Part shown: in pieces, positions 1 to 9,126 of the stretch
Layout of the letters: each line of letters begins with the position of its first letter
Position numbering within the stretch: the first letter of the stretch is position 1
Assembly (NCBI GenBank): GCA_002067895.1
Contig: MVRE01000006.1
Location: forward strand, 186,001 to 250,000
Length of the DNA stretch: 64,000 nucleotides
Direction: 5' to 3'
Source: Methanoregula sp. PtaU1.Bin051
GTDB taxonomy: Archaea > Halobacteriota > Methanomicrobia > Methanomicrobiales > Methanospirillaceae
Position numbers and translations under genes: made by a program
Notes under the pieces: model-generated
What the model was told of the DNA's origin: nothing
The model's input: the letters and a program-made list of their open reading frames with translations, nothing else
Databases searched by the model: none

Positions 1-284
1 GCACCTTTGTGCCTGCCCTTCTTCGCAAGCTTTCCCGGCCGGGGCCGGTCCTCATGGGTGCCGTGGTCGATGTCGAGCGTATACTCTTCCGGTGTCGTGT
101 GGGGGTGATGCTTGGTAAGTCCCGTCGGCTTTTTCCGGATCCGGTGCGCCGGCCGCGGCCGCGTGCGGCCCTCCGGGTGGTGGCGCAGGTCTTCGCTCCG
201 CCGGGCCTTGTCCCTGCTGGTTGCGGCTCCTCCGCGGGGCCGAGGTTTATCCGGTGGGGGTGTGGAACGACGTCTCGGTGCCAT
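1..284 (-). CDS. Basic Arg/Pro/His-rich protein, C-terminus beyond the left edge
   Basis: An open minus-strand frame runs from an ATG at 284 to the window edge without a stop, giving 94 visible residues. The start is supported by a strong GGAGG Shine-Dalgarno motif (complement of 298-302) and an AT-rich stretch just upstream. The protein is very rich in Arg, Lys, Pro and His, has no hydrophobic segment, and the only less biased part is an acidic patch around residues 68-80. I do not recognise it; the composition would fit a nucleic-acid-binding or disordered protein. The competing plus-strand frame over the same bases has no ribosome site and looks like a shadow. Function unknown. Confidence 0.5.
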   Translation of the reverse strand, partial: MAPRRRSTPPPDKPRPRGGAATSRDKARRSEDLRHHPEGRTRPRPAHRIRKKPTGLTKHHPHTTPEEYTLDIDHGTHEDRPRPGKLAKKGRHKG

Positions 285-408
285 GGAAAATAGTTCTCCT
301 CCTTATTAATTAAATGACGGGAACCGGCAGGAACCCATATGGTACCATCATCATTGGGGGTACCCTCCGGCGGTATCCGGGTATCCCCCCGGGTTCCGGT
401 GAGGGATG

Positions 409-834
409 TTATCTCTTGGCGCAGAAGTACCCGATCTTGAGGTGGTATTTCATAAAGACCTCGCATGCCGGGCAGTAGCAGCCGGCAGTCTTCACCGGTG
501 ACGGTGACGACGATATCCCCCGTGCGCAGAAGAGCTCATTTGGCGGGAGATCTGCAAGCCTGTTGACCCGGAACGTCGGGCAGGACATACAGTACTTCCT
601 GCAGATTGCACTGTTTTCCTCCGTATCATCCACATGTACCATGACGGTCTTCACCAAGAAGGGATAGCGCGAGGCAGAATAATACCCTTCTGCCCGAATC
701 AGATCACAAATCCCTTGTTGCCGGCACTTCTGTGACGTGATTGTAGGAAAGCAGCGGAATTTGTCAATATCCTTGAAATCATCCTTTTCCGATAGTACCG
801 GATTGGCACGGCATTCCCAAAGTGAAATAAACAT
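409..834 (-). CDS. Cysteine-rich DUF2769-like protein
   Basis: 141-residue soluble protein. The C-terminal half carries ordered cysteines: CRKYC-x2-C followed by PT, then LFCARG, a GCYC-x2-C stretch and a terminal YFC, a pattern I associate with the archaeal DUF2769 family of unknown function, probably metal binding. The N-terminal 60 residues contain two further cysteines and are not recognised. It stands alone, divergent from the kinase-like gene at 915, with an 80-base gap that must hold both promoters. The family name is from memory of the cysteine pattern and would need a profile search. Confidence 0.65.
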   Translation of the reverse strand: MFISLWECRANPVLSEKDDFKDIDKFRCFPTITSQKCRQQGICDLIRAEGYYSASRYPFLVKTVMVHVDDTEENSAICRKYCMSCPTFRVNRLADLPPNELFCARGISSSPSPVKTAGCYCPACEVFMKYHLKIGYFCAKR

Positions 835-914
835 AAACTTCTATCAATACCCGAGTGAGCGCAGCAGAACGCTCAGGTTTGCCGGAAATGTCTGATCAGG
901 AAGGTTGACACTCT

Positions 915-2663
915 ATGAATATTTACCGCGGGCAGGGACATGTCATGTCCGATCGTACATGCAGGTTTTTTCTTATAGCAATAGCCCTGCTCTTTATCCT
1001 TGCGCTCTGCCAGCCGGCATCTGCCGCCGCCCGCGACGTAAAGATAGCCGTTCCCGAGCTCAGGCCGATGGTCTTCACCGATGAGCAGGGGAACCCTGCG
1101 GGGATGTTTGTCGACATACTCGAAGATATTGCTGTAAAGGAGGGCTGGAATATCATCTGGGTCCGTGGATCGCTTTCAGAGAGCTGGGATCGCCTGGCTT
1201 CCGGCGATATCGATCTTATCATGGGAGTTGCCGACACGCCGGAACGGCAAAAGCTCTATGATTTCAGCCATGAACCGGCACTTTCTGCATGGTCGCAGGT
1301 CTACGCACCAGGCGGGTCAGGCATCAATACAATCCTGGACCTTGACGGGAAACGGGTCGCTCTGCTCAAAGGGGATGTCAACGGGATCGAGTTCCGCAAT
1401 TACGCAAAGAAGTTCGACATCAATGTAACGTATATCGAGATGGATTCCCTTGACGGGGTCTTTTCGGCGACAGCGGCAGGGAAGGCTGATGCTGTGGTGA
1501 CGTTCAGCCTTGCCGGGGAGCAGTCCGCAAACAAGTACGGCCTTTCCGAGACTACCGTCATGTTCAATCCCTCATCACTTTTTTTTGCGGTGCCGGAAGG
1601 GAAGAACCAGGACCTTCTTACAGCCATCGACCGTTACCTTGCGGAAGGAAAGGGCAACCCCTCGTCCGCGTACAGTCAGACGATGCAGAAATGGTTTGGC
1701 ATGAAGGGCGAGAGCGGGGTGATCCCCTCGTATATCTGGTGGGGTCTTGGGGTCATTGCCGGTCTTGCCGTACTCTTCGTAACCATGAGTTTTTTACTCA
1801 GGCGCGAGGTTAAGAAAAAGACGGCCGAACTCTCCAGGCAGAACGCAGCGCTCCAGTCCGAGGTCGCCCGTCGTACGCGGGTGGAAAAAGAACTGGTCCG
1901 GAAAAATGAAGAACTCTACGCTGCGTACGAACAGCTCACGGCCACGGAAGAGGAACTGCGGGAGAACTACCAGGAACTTTCCCGGAAGGAGCAGGCTCTC
2001 CGGCAGGCAAGAAAAAAACTTAATCTCTTAAACATGCTCACCGGACAGGAGATCCAGAACGGGTTGTTCTCCCTCTCCGGTTATATCGAACTAGCAAAGG
2101 AAGGCGGGTGCGACGAGACTGCCAGGACGTACCTTGCCAAGGGGGGGGAAATCCTGCGTTCTGTCGACAACACTCTGCGATTTGTAAAAAATTACCAGGA
2201 TATGGGGAGTAACCCGCCAAAGTGGCATGACATCAATTATGTTGTCATTACCGCGCTTTCCCATATGGATTTTTCACACATCTCGCGGATTATGGATCTC
2301 GACAATCTTGAGATCTATGCCGATCCCATGCTGGAGAAAGTCTTTGTCAACATCCTGGAAAATGTCATCAGGCACGGTGCCGGGGCAGACAGGGTCACGC
2401 TGCAGTACCGGCAAAACCCGGACGGCATCACAATCCTGATCGAGGACAACGGTCCCGGCATTCCGGCAGCGGACAAGGAGAAGATCTTCGAACGGGGATA
2501 CGCTGAGAAAACCGGCTCCGGGTTGTTCCTCGCCCGGGAGATCCTCTCCATCACCGGAATCTCCCTGAAAGAGACCGGAGAACCGGGGAAAGGCGCACGG
2601 TTCGAGATCTTCGTGCCGGAAGGTGATTACCGGTTCCCGGAGAATGGGAATGATCCGACCTGA
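915..2663 (+). CDS. Periplasmic-binding-domain sensor kinase lacking the phosphoacceptor histidine
   Basis: 582 residues: an N-terminal signal/anchor (about 15-37), an extracellular solute-binding domain of the SBP_bac_3 type (about 40-265), a transmembrane helix (about 272-295), a long coiled coil (about 300-370), and a histidine-kinase core. The ATPase part looks intact (N-box NILEN, D-box EDNGPGIP, then GSGLFLA). The dimerisation box that reads TRHDI in the other three kinases of this window reads TGQEI here, so the expected His is Gln378 (codon 2046-2048). It may therefore be a pseudokinase or signal through a partner. The start at 915 has an AGGAAGGT motif upstream; an ATG at 945 is the alternative. 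The next gene starts 45 bases downstream and may be cotranscribed. Confidence 0.85.
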   Translation: MNIYRGQGHVMSDRTCRFFLIAIALLFILALCQPASAAARDVKIAVPELRPMVFTDEQGNPAGMFVDILEDIAVKEGWNIIWVRGSLSESWDRLASGDIDLIMGVADTPERQKLYDFSHEPALSAWSQVYAPGGSGINTILDLDGKRVALLKGDVNGIEFRNYAKKFDINVTYIEMDSLDGVFSATAAGKADAVVTFSLAGEQSANKYGLSETTVMFNPSSLFFAVPEGKNQDLLTAIDRYLAEGKGNPSSAYSQTMQKWFGMKGESGVIPSYIWWGLGVIAGLAVLFVTMSFLLRREVKKKTAELSRQNAALQSEVARRTRVEKELVRKNEELYAAYEQLTATEEELRENYQELSRKEQALRQARKKLNLLNMLTGQEIQNGLFSLSGYIELAKEGGCDETARTYLAKGGEILRSVDNTLRFVKNYQDMGSNPPKWHDINYVVITALSHMDFSHISRIMDLDNLEIYADPMLEKVFVNILENVIRHGAGADRVTLQYRQNPDGITILIEDNGPGIPAADKEKIFERGYAEKTGSGLFLAREILSITGISLKETGEPGKGARFEIFVPEGDYRFPENGNDPT

Positions 2664-2707
2664 GGACGGTATGCATCTGTGACGGGAATGCAGGAACGGT
2701 CGTGTAT

Positions 2708-3481
2708 ATGCCGCTTCCCGCCAAACACAGACGCATGAAGGAAGAAACCCGGTGGAAACTGATCGCGGCGTTTGGCCTTGTCACCCTCTCCATCATCCTG
2801 TACTCGGTTCATTACGCTCTCTTCCATGACGAGCACCACATCTTCATCTTCTTTGTCGGCGACCTTGCGTTCGTTCCCGTTGAGATCCTGATCGTGACCT
2901 TAATCATCGACCAGATGCTGGAGTCCCGCGAGAAGAAGAACCGGATGGAGAAGCTGAACATGGTTATCGGCACGTTCTTCTCGACCCTCGGCACCCCGCT
3001 TCTTTCAATGCTCTCCCGCACCGATCCCGGCATCGGCACGGTCCGGAAGAACCTCGTTGTCGGGGCCGGGTGGGATGCCAGCAGGTTCCGCGAGGTGCAG
3101 GCCTGCCTCAGTTCCCATGCCTGCGGCGTCGCCATCGACAGGATGGATCCTGAGGCGCTGAAGGCATTCCTGCTCGCCCGCGAGGAGTTCATCATCCGGC
3201 TTGTGGAGAACCCGATGGTCTTCGAGCACGAAACGTTCACCGATCTCCTCCTTGCAATAAGCCACCTTATGGAGGAGCTGAAGGCCCGATCCGATCTCGT
3301 ACAACTCCCGCCATTGGATATCGCCCACCTGAACGGGGACCTCGCGCGGGTTTACGAACGCCTCGTCCCAGAATGGCTCAAGTATATGGAGTATCTGAAA
3401 AACCATTATCCCTACCTGTTCAGCCTTGCAATGCGGACAAACCCGTTCGACGAATCGGCTTCTGTAATTGTGAAAGGGTAA
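2708..3481 (+). CDS. Conserved-looking membrane protein with soluble helical tail
   Basis: About 257 residues. Two hydrophobic helices lie near residues 20-40 and 46-68 separated by a short His-rich loop, followed by a charged segment and a soluble mostly helical domain of about 180 residues. No catalytic motif is recognised. The short gap to the sensor-like protein at 915-2663 suggests they are cotranscribed and could act together at the membrane. The start is uncertain: GTG 2702, ATG 2708 and ATG 2735 are all possible. Function unknown. Confidence 0.7.
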   Translation: MPLPAKHRRMKEETRWKLIAAFGLVTLSIILYSVHYALFHDEHHIFIFFVGDLAFVPVEILIVTLIIDQMLESREKKNRMEKLNMVIGTFFSTLGTPLLSMLSRTDPGIGTVRKNLVVGAGWDASRFREVQACLSSHACGVAIDRMDPEALKAFLLAREEFIIRLVENPMVFEHETFTDLLLAISHLMEELKARSDLVQLPPLDIAHLNGDLARVYERLVPEWLKYMEYLKNHYPYLFSLAMRTNPFDESASVIVKG

Positions 3482-3675
3482 ACCAGCAGGAAATTCGTTC
3501 CCATTTTACCGGCTGCGGTTATCCGGCTGCCTGATTCCTCCCCTGCTGTTTTCCGACATGACAACACACTCATATTTATTATCAGGCAAACACTAACTAA
3601 AGGTAAGTATTAGCGGTGCCGGGGATAAAACTGCCGGTATGCCGCATACGAATATCCAGGGTGAAACCGAACAAC

Positions 3676-6084
3676 ATGACCGAAGCGAATGATACCGATC
3701 CGCAGCTGCATGGCGGTAAAAGCGTAATTCCCGTGCTCCCGCTCTTTGGTGTTGTGCTCTACCCGAAAACCCGGACAAAGATCCAGGTCGACAAACAATT
3801 CGGCGGGATTTGCGAAGCGGAGATGAAGAAGGATGATGCCGCGTATGTCATCGGCCTGACCGTAAGGGACGGGACCGATCCCTCTGAAGTATCGGAAGAC
3901 TCTCTGTACCTGACAGGGAACCTGCTGAAGATCTCGTTCGTGCAGCCTGCAGACGAGGGCTTTGTCATAGGGGCGCAGGCTGTACAGCGGGTGAAGGCCG
4001 CCCCGTTTACCGGGAAGGACGGCCGGCTCTATTCAACGTACCGGTTCGATCCGGATGTTAAGGACCTGTCCGAATCCGAGCATGCGGAGCTGATGGCGGA
4101 GGTACGAAAGACCATCCACGGGATCAGCAGCCGGTTTGCCGGCTCCGAGCACTTCACCGTACCGGTCGACCGGATGGAATCGATCGACCAGATCATGGGA
4201 TTTGTAACACCGTTCATGCCAGTCCCTGTCGCAGACAAGCAGCGCCTCCTCGAGATTGTCTCCGTCCGCGACCGGTATTCGGCCTTTCTCGAAATCCTTA
4301 CAAAACTGATGGAGAACATCGATTTCCGGATCGGGATCGCGCGGAAAGTGACCGAGAAGGTCAACAGGTCCAACCGCGAGGCGATGCTCCGGGAGCAGAT
4401 GAAGATCATCCAGGAGGAGCTGGGCGAACTTGAGGGCAAAGAGCCCGGCGACGGCGGGTACCGCGGTAAGATTGAACAATCGAAGATGCCCGATGAGGTG
4501 AAGAAGAAGGCACTTTCCGAAGCAAAAAAGCTCGAGACGGCCGGAAGCCAGAGCCACGAGGCCCCGGTCATCCGGAACTACCTCGACCTCCTGCTCGAGC
4601 TTCCGTGGGCGACGGAGGAGAAGAGGGAGATCGACATCGCGGAGGCACGCTCCGTGCTCGACCGGAACCACAACGGCCTTGAAAAGGTAAAAGAGCGCAT
4701 CGTCCAGCACCTCGCGGTCATGAAGCTCAAGCACGAGAAGCAGGGATCCATCCTGCTGCTCGTCGGGCCGCCGGGGACCGGCAAGACGAGTCTTGGAAAG
4801 AGCATCGCGGACGCGCTGGGCCGGAAGTACGTAAGGATCAGCCTCGGCGGGGTCCGGGACGAGGCGGAGATCCGGGGGCACCGCAGGACCTATGTCGGGG
4901 CGCTACCCGGCCGGATCATCCAGGGAATAAAACGGGCAGGCGTGAAAAACCCGGTCTTCATCCTCGACGAAATCGATAAGCTTGCCGTATCGTACGCGGG
5001 TGACCCGGCAAGCGCGCTTTTAGAAGTCCTCGACCCCGAGCAGAACAACACATTCTCGGACCATTACCTCGAGGTCCCCTACGACCTCTCCGACGTCTTC
5101 TTCATCGCAACGGCGAACACGCTTGCAACGATCCCCGCGCCGCTCCTCGACAGGATGGAGCTGATCGAGATCTCGGGTTATACGAAGCACGAGAAGTTTG
5201 CGATCGCAAAGGACCATCTCATCCCGCGGGTTCTCGAGGAACACGGGCTGGATGCAGCGCGGCTTTCCATCGATGACGAGGCGCTGAAAGTCATCATCGA
5301 CCAGTACACCCGGGAGGCGGGAGTGCGGTGGCTCCGGAAGCAGCTGGCAACGATCGCCCGGTACGTCTCCGAGAAGATCGTCTCGGGGAATCCCGCCGCA
5401 CCGTATGTTGTCACGCCGGACATGCTCCCCGCAATCCTCGGGAAAGAGGTATCCCGGCAGGAAAAGGCACGGAAAGATCCCGTGCCGGGCGTGGTCACCG
5501 GCCTTGCATGGACGCCGGTCGGCGGGGACATCCTCTTTGTCGAGGGCACGTTTATGCCCGGTACCGGCAAGCTCACGCTCACCGGCCAGCTCGGTGACGT
5601 GATGAAGGAATCGGCAAGCATCTCCTTAAGCCTCGCCCGCTCGCGCCTCGCCCATACGGCAAACAGCTTCGACTTCTTAACAAGCGACGTCCACATCCAC
5701 GTGCCGTCCGGCGCGACACCCAAGGACGGCCCGTCGGCCGGCGTGACCATCATCACCGCCCTCGCCTCGCTGATCACCGGAAGGACCGTCGATCCCAAAC
5801 TTGCCATGACCGGCGAGATCACGCTCTCCGGCGCCGTGCTCCCGGTCGGCGGGATCAAGGAAAAAGTCCTTGCAGCGCACCGGGCGGGGATTACCAAGGT
5901 GATCCTGCCGAAGGAAAATTCCCGCGACCTTGCGGACGTGCCCGAAGATGTCCGCAGCGAACTTGCATTCGTTCCCGTGGAGACCATCGAGGAGGTGCTG
6001 AAGGAGGCCCTCGCACTCGATCTCCCGCCCCGGCCCGTTGCCCTGCATGCCGGTAACAGTGTCGTTTCCGTGCAGAACGTCTGA
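3676..6084 (+). CDS. lon: ATP-dependent protease Lon, bacterial LonA type
   Basis: About 802 residues. It has the N-terminal substrate-binding LAN domain (PVLPLFGVVLYP near the start), a helical linker, an AAA+ module with Walker A GPPGTGKTS near residue 365 and Walker B FILDEIDK, and the C-terminal Ser-Lys protease domain with PKDGPSAG (Ser687) and GGIKEK (Lys730). This is the soluble bacterial LonA layout; there is no transmembrane insertion of the archaeal LonB kind. It degrades damaged and regulatory proteins in the cytoplasm. The frame is open from a GTG at 3616, but homology to Lon begins after the ATG at 3676, which I prefer. An AT-rich, TATA-like stretch lies near 3570-3582. Confidence 0.95.
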   Translation: MTEANDTDPQLHGGKSVIPVLPLFGVVLYPKTRTKIQVDKQFGGICEAEMKKDDAAYVIGLTVRDGTDPSEVSEDSLYLTGNLLKISFVQPADEGFVIGAQAVQRVKAAPFTGKDGRLYSTYRFDPDVKDLSESEHAELMAEVRKTIHGISSRFAGSEHFTVPVDRMESIDQIMGFVTPFMPVPVADKQRLLEIVSVRDRYSAFLEILTKLMENIDFRIGIARKVTEKVNRSNREAMLREQMKIIQEELGELEGKEPGDGGYRGKIEQSKMPDEVKKKALSEAKKLETAGSQSHEAPVIRNYLDLLLELPWATEEKREIDIAEARSVLDRNHNGLEKVKERIVQHLAVMKLKHEKQGSILLLVGPPGTGKTSLGKSIADALGRKYVRISLGGVRDEAEIRGHRRTYVGALPGRIIQGIKRAGVKNPVFILDEIDKLAVSYAGDPASALLEVLDPEQNNTFSDHYLEVPYDLSDVFFIATANTLATIPAPLLDRMELIEISGYTKHEKFAIAKDHLIPRVLEEHGLDAARLSIDDEALKVIIDQYTREAGVRWLRKQLATIARYVSEKIVSGNPAAPYVVTPDMLPAILGKEVSRQEKARKDPVPGVVTGLAWTPVGGDILFVEGTFMPGTGKLTLTGQLGDVMKESASISLSLARSRLAHTANSFDFLTSDVHIHVPSGATPKDGPSAGVTIITALASLITGRTVDPKLAMTGEITLSGAVLPVGGIKEKVLAAHRAGITKVILPKENSRDLADVPEDVRSELAFVPVETIEEVLKEALALDLPPRPVALHAGNSVVSVQNV

Positions 6085-6250
6085 ACTGCAGGCAGCGAGC
6101 CGGCCGGTAATTTTTCTTTTACCCTGAAAATCTTCCGGACGATTCCGGGACCTGCTTCCAGACCGGCACTCCGGGAACTCATCTGAATTCTGTAGTTCGC
6201 CCGGATAGCAGGACAACTTTTTTCCCTTCTGCCCGGGATTTACAAAAATA

Positions 6251-7423
6251 ATGAACCGGGTTTCAGAGACGGAGCTCATCTGCCAGTTCATGCGGGAGTA
6301 TGCGGTGGTGACAGGTCTTGATCCGGCCGCTGCCAGTCCCCGCCGCTACCTCTGGACAGATGCGTTTGCCGTCTGCAATTACCTCGGCCTTTTCGAACAG
6401 ACGGGAGATGCAATGTTCAGGGAACTGGCCCTGCGCCTCATCGATCAGGTACACCATACCCTTGGCCGGCACCGGAAAGACGACCCGCGGACCGGCTGGA
6501 TCAGCGGCCTTTCCCCACATGAGGGGGAGCTGCACCCGACAGCCGGAGGACTCCGGATTGGTAAGGCGCTTCCCGAACGCGGGATCCACGAGCCCTATGA
6601 CGAACCGAAGGAGTGGGACCGAGACGGGCAGTATTACCATTACCTGACAAAATGGATGCATGCGCTCTGTCGTGCCGCCAGCGTCACCAGACGTCCCGCT
6701 TATATTACATGGGCGATCGAGCTTGCATGCACAGCCCATGCCCGGTTCACGTACATGCCTCCTTCCGGTGACCGGAAGAGGATGTACTGGAAGATGAGCA
6801 TCGATCTGACGCGCCCGCTTGTCGCCTCCATGGGCCAGCATGACCCTCTTGACGGTCTGATTACATACCACGAGCTGCAGAATGCGGCAGCGCGGGATCC
6901 AAAGCAGGTTCAGCCCGTCCTTCTCCGCGAGATCACGGATATGGATGGCATCAGCCGTACGATGCCGCTTCCTACCGGCGACCCGCTCGGGATCGGTGGT
7001 CTCCTATTCGATGCCTCGCGGATAGTCCGGCTGATGCGGCAGGGGGATTCGTTTTATCCCGGCCTGCTGGAGGACATCATCCGTTCTGCGCTTGCCGGTC
7101 TTGAATCCTTCTCCAGTTCCGGTTACCTCGGGCTCCCTGCCAGCCACCGGCTTGCGTTCCGCGAGTTTGGTCTCTCGATCGGCCTTGCAGGCATTGACAC
7201 AATACCGGAATGGATCAGGCAGAGCCCGGAACTATTCAGGAAGCCGGACGTCCTTCACAATCAGGTACTGGCTCTCCGGGACTACCTGCCCTTAAGAGAA
7301 ATGATAGAACAGTTCTGGCTGGATGAGAGAAACCGGAAGTCTGGTACCTGGACCGGACACCGGGAGATCAATATGGTGATGCTGGCGACCAGTCTGGCAC
7401 CGGAAGGATTCCTGGGAACCTGA
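6251..7423 (+). CDS. Uncharacterised protein, possibly alpha/alpha-barrel
   Basis: 390 residues with no signal peptide or membrane helix. The sequence is rich in aromatic residues, His, Asp and Trp (for example YLWTDAFAVCNYL, WDRDGQYYHYLTKWMHAL, WTGHREINMVMLA) spread through repeated helical segments, reminiscent of alpha/alpha toroids found in glycosidase-like or terpenoid-like proteins. I cannot assign a catalytic motif or a family. It is a single gene between lon and the convergent ribonucleotide reductase. An A/T-rich stretch sits immediately before the ATG, so a leaderless transcript is possible. Confidence 0.7.
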   Translation: MNRVSETELICQFMREYAVVTGLDPAAASPRRYLWTDAFAVCNYLGLFEQTGDAMFRELALRLIDQVHHTLGRHRKDDPRTGWISGLSPHEGELHPTAGGLRIGKALPERGIHEPYDEPKEWDRDGQYYHYLTKWMHALCRAASVTRRPAYITWAIELACTAHARFTYMPPSGDRKRMYWKMSIDLTRPLVASMGQHDPLDGLITYHELQNAAARDPKQVQPVLLREITDMDGISRTMPLPTGDPLGIGGLLFDASRIVRLMRQGDSFYPGLLEDIIRSALAGLESFSSSGYLGLPASHRLAFREFGLSIGLAGIDTIPEWIRQSPELFRKPDVLHNQVLALRDYLPLREMIEQFWLDERNRKSGTWTGHREINMVMLATSLAPEGFLGT

Positions 7424-7438
7424 CATCCTGTACTGCCG

Positions 7439-9085
7439 TCACGTGTCGACCCGGCACATCTCGCAGCCCCGGGAGAGCACCTGCTCTTTCTTGCTGTTGT
7501 ACCGGTATACGGTGACCCCCTTGCATCCGAGCGAGCGGGCGAGCATGAAGATCCGGAGGATCTCGTCAACGCTGGCATCTTCGGGCAGGTTCACGGTCTT
7601 CGAGACCGCGTTGTCGACATGCTCCTGGACCGCGGCCTGCATGCGGATATGGTGGTCCGGGGAGATCTCGGTCGCTGTCCTGTAGAGGTCTTTGATCTCA
7701 TCGGGGACCGGAGCCGACGAGAGCGTCCCTGTCCGGCGGACATGGGCAAGGAGGTCTCTTCCTCCGGTACTGGTCGTTTTGAGGTACTGTTCGAAGAGCG
7801 GGTGGACGAGTGTTACGGACCTGTTCCCGATCCGCCGTGTGCTGGCAAGCGAGAAGACCGGCTCGATCCCGCTGCTTACGCCGGCGATTAAGTGGAGCGA
7901 TCCCGTGGGGGCGATCGTCGTTGTTGTCGCGTTGCGCATCGCACCGGTATAGATGCTCCTGTCGATTGCCGGGAACGAGCCTTTCTCCTCGCCGAGTTCC
8001 CGCGACGTCTCGTGCGCCACGCGGGAGATGAGCGCCATCGTTCTTCCGGCAAAGCGGAGGGCCTCCTCCGATTCGTACGGGATCCCCGAGAGGATGAGGG
8101 CATCGGCAAGGCCCATGATGCCAAGGCCGACCTTCCGTGTCAGCAGGGTCTTCTCACGGATCTCTGGGAGCGGGAACCGGTTGACATCGATAACCGCATC
8201 GAGGAACCGGATCCCGCGGTCCGCGATCGTCTGCACGAGCTCCTCGTCAAGTTCCCCTTGCTTCATGCAGCGGGAGAGGTTGATGCTCCCGAGGTTGCAG
8301 CTCTCGAACGGCAGGAGCGGCTGCTCGCCGCAGGGGTTCGTCGCCTCGATTTCGCCGAGGCCTGGCACAGTGTTCTTCCCGTTCACGGTATCGAGGAAGA
8401 GCACGCCGGGGTCCCCGGACCGCCATGCAGCGGATCCGAGCACGTGCCAGAGTTCAAAAGCCCCGATGCTCCCTTTCACGGAACCGTCGCGGGGGTTGAT
8501 GAGATCGTACGGTGCGTTGCGGTCGAGGCAGTTGAAGAACTGCGCATCGAAACCGACGGAGAGGTTGAAATTGTCAAGCCCTCCCTCGTTCTTTGCATTG
8601 ATGAAGTCGATGATATCGGGGTGCGAACTTGACAGCACCGCCATGTTCGCCCCTCTCCGTTTCCCGCCCTGCTTCACGGCATTCGTCGCCTCGTCAAAGA
8701 CCCGGATGAACGGGAGCGGCCCGCTCGCCGCACCGCAGGTCGAGGAGACGGGGTCGCCGGACGGGCGCAGCCTGCTGAACGAGAAACCGGTGCCCCCCCC
8801 GCTCTGGTGGATCAGCGCCATGGCGGAAAGTGTGGAGAAGATCCCCTGCAGCGAATCCTCGACCGGCAGCACGAAGCAGGCGGAGAGCTGCCCGATCGTT
8901 GTCCCGGCATTCATCAGGGTGGGGGAGTTGGGGATGAACTGCAGGTCCTTCATCATGCGGAGGAACTCTCCCGAGAGCGGGGTATCGACCGCCCCTGCCA
9001 CCCGGGAAAAGAGGGCATCGGGGGTTTCGCCGGGGAGTAGGTACCGGTCTTCAAGAAGCGTCAGCGCGGCAGGGGTCAGGTTCAT
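7439..9085 (-). CDS. Adenosylcobalamin-dependent (class II) ribonucleotide reductase
   Basis: 548 residues. It carries the reductase barrel signatures SPTLMNAG, a Cys-containing SACFVLP stretch, GGGTGFSFS, the radical-site motif NPCGEQPL, APTGS and the C-terminal redox pair CEMC. This set matches class II NrdJ-type enzymes that reduce ribonucleotides to deoxyribonucleotides with coenzyme B12, suiting an anaerobe. It is short: there is no N-terminal ATP-cone allosteric domain. It converges with the gene ending at 7423, leaving 15 bases between stops. No small radical-generating subunit is encoded nearby, as expected for this class. Confidence 0.93.
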   Translation of the reverse strand: MNLTPAALTLLEDRYLLPGETPDALFSRVAGAVDTPLSGEFLRMMKDLQFIPNSPTLMNAGTTIGQLSACFVLPVEDSLQGIFSTLSAMALIHQSGGGTGFSFSRLRPSGDPVSSTCGAASGPLPFIRVFDEATNAVKQGGKRRGANMAVLSSSHPDIIDFINAKNEGGLDNFNLSVGFDAQFFNCLDRNAPYDLINPRDGSVKGSIGAFELWHVLGSAAWRSGDPGVLFLDTVNGKNTVPGLGEIEATNPCGEQPLLPFESCNLGSINLSRCMKQGELDEELVQTIADRGIRFLDAVIDVNRFPLPEIREKTLLTRKVGLGIMGLADALILSGIPYESEEALRFAGRTMALISRVAHETSRELGEEKGSFPAIDRSIYTGAMRNATTTTIAPTGSLHLIAGVSSGIEPVFSLASTRRIGNRSVTLVHPLFEQYLKTTSTGGRDLLAHVRRTGTLSSAPVPDEIKDLYRTATEISPDHHIRMQAAVQEHVDNAVSKTVNLPEDASVDEILRIFMLARSLGCKGVTVYRYNSKKEQVLSRGCEMCRVDT

Positions 9086-9126
9086 TCATGTACCAATGGA
9101 CTGTGATTGTTTCAATGCCATATAGG

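Noticed and set aside
9-293. Plus-strand 94-residue frame
   Set aside because: No ribosome site and no domain; the opposite strand has a better supported start.
5178-6182. Minus-strand 334-residue frame
   Set aside because: Antisense shadow of lon.
7953-9125. Plus-strand 390-residue frame
   Set aside because: Antisense shadow of the class II ribonucleotide reductase, a result of high GC content.
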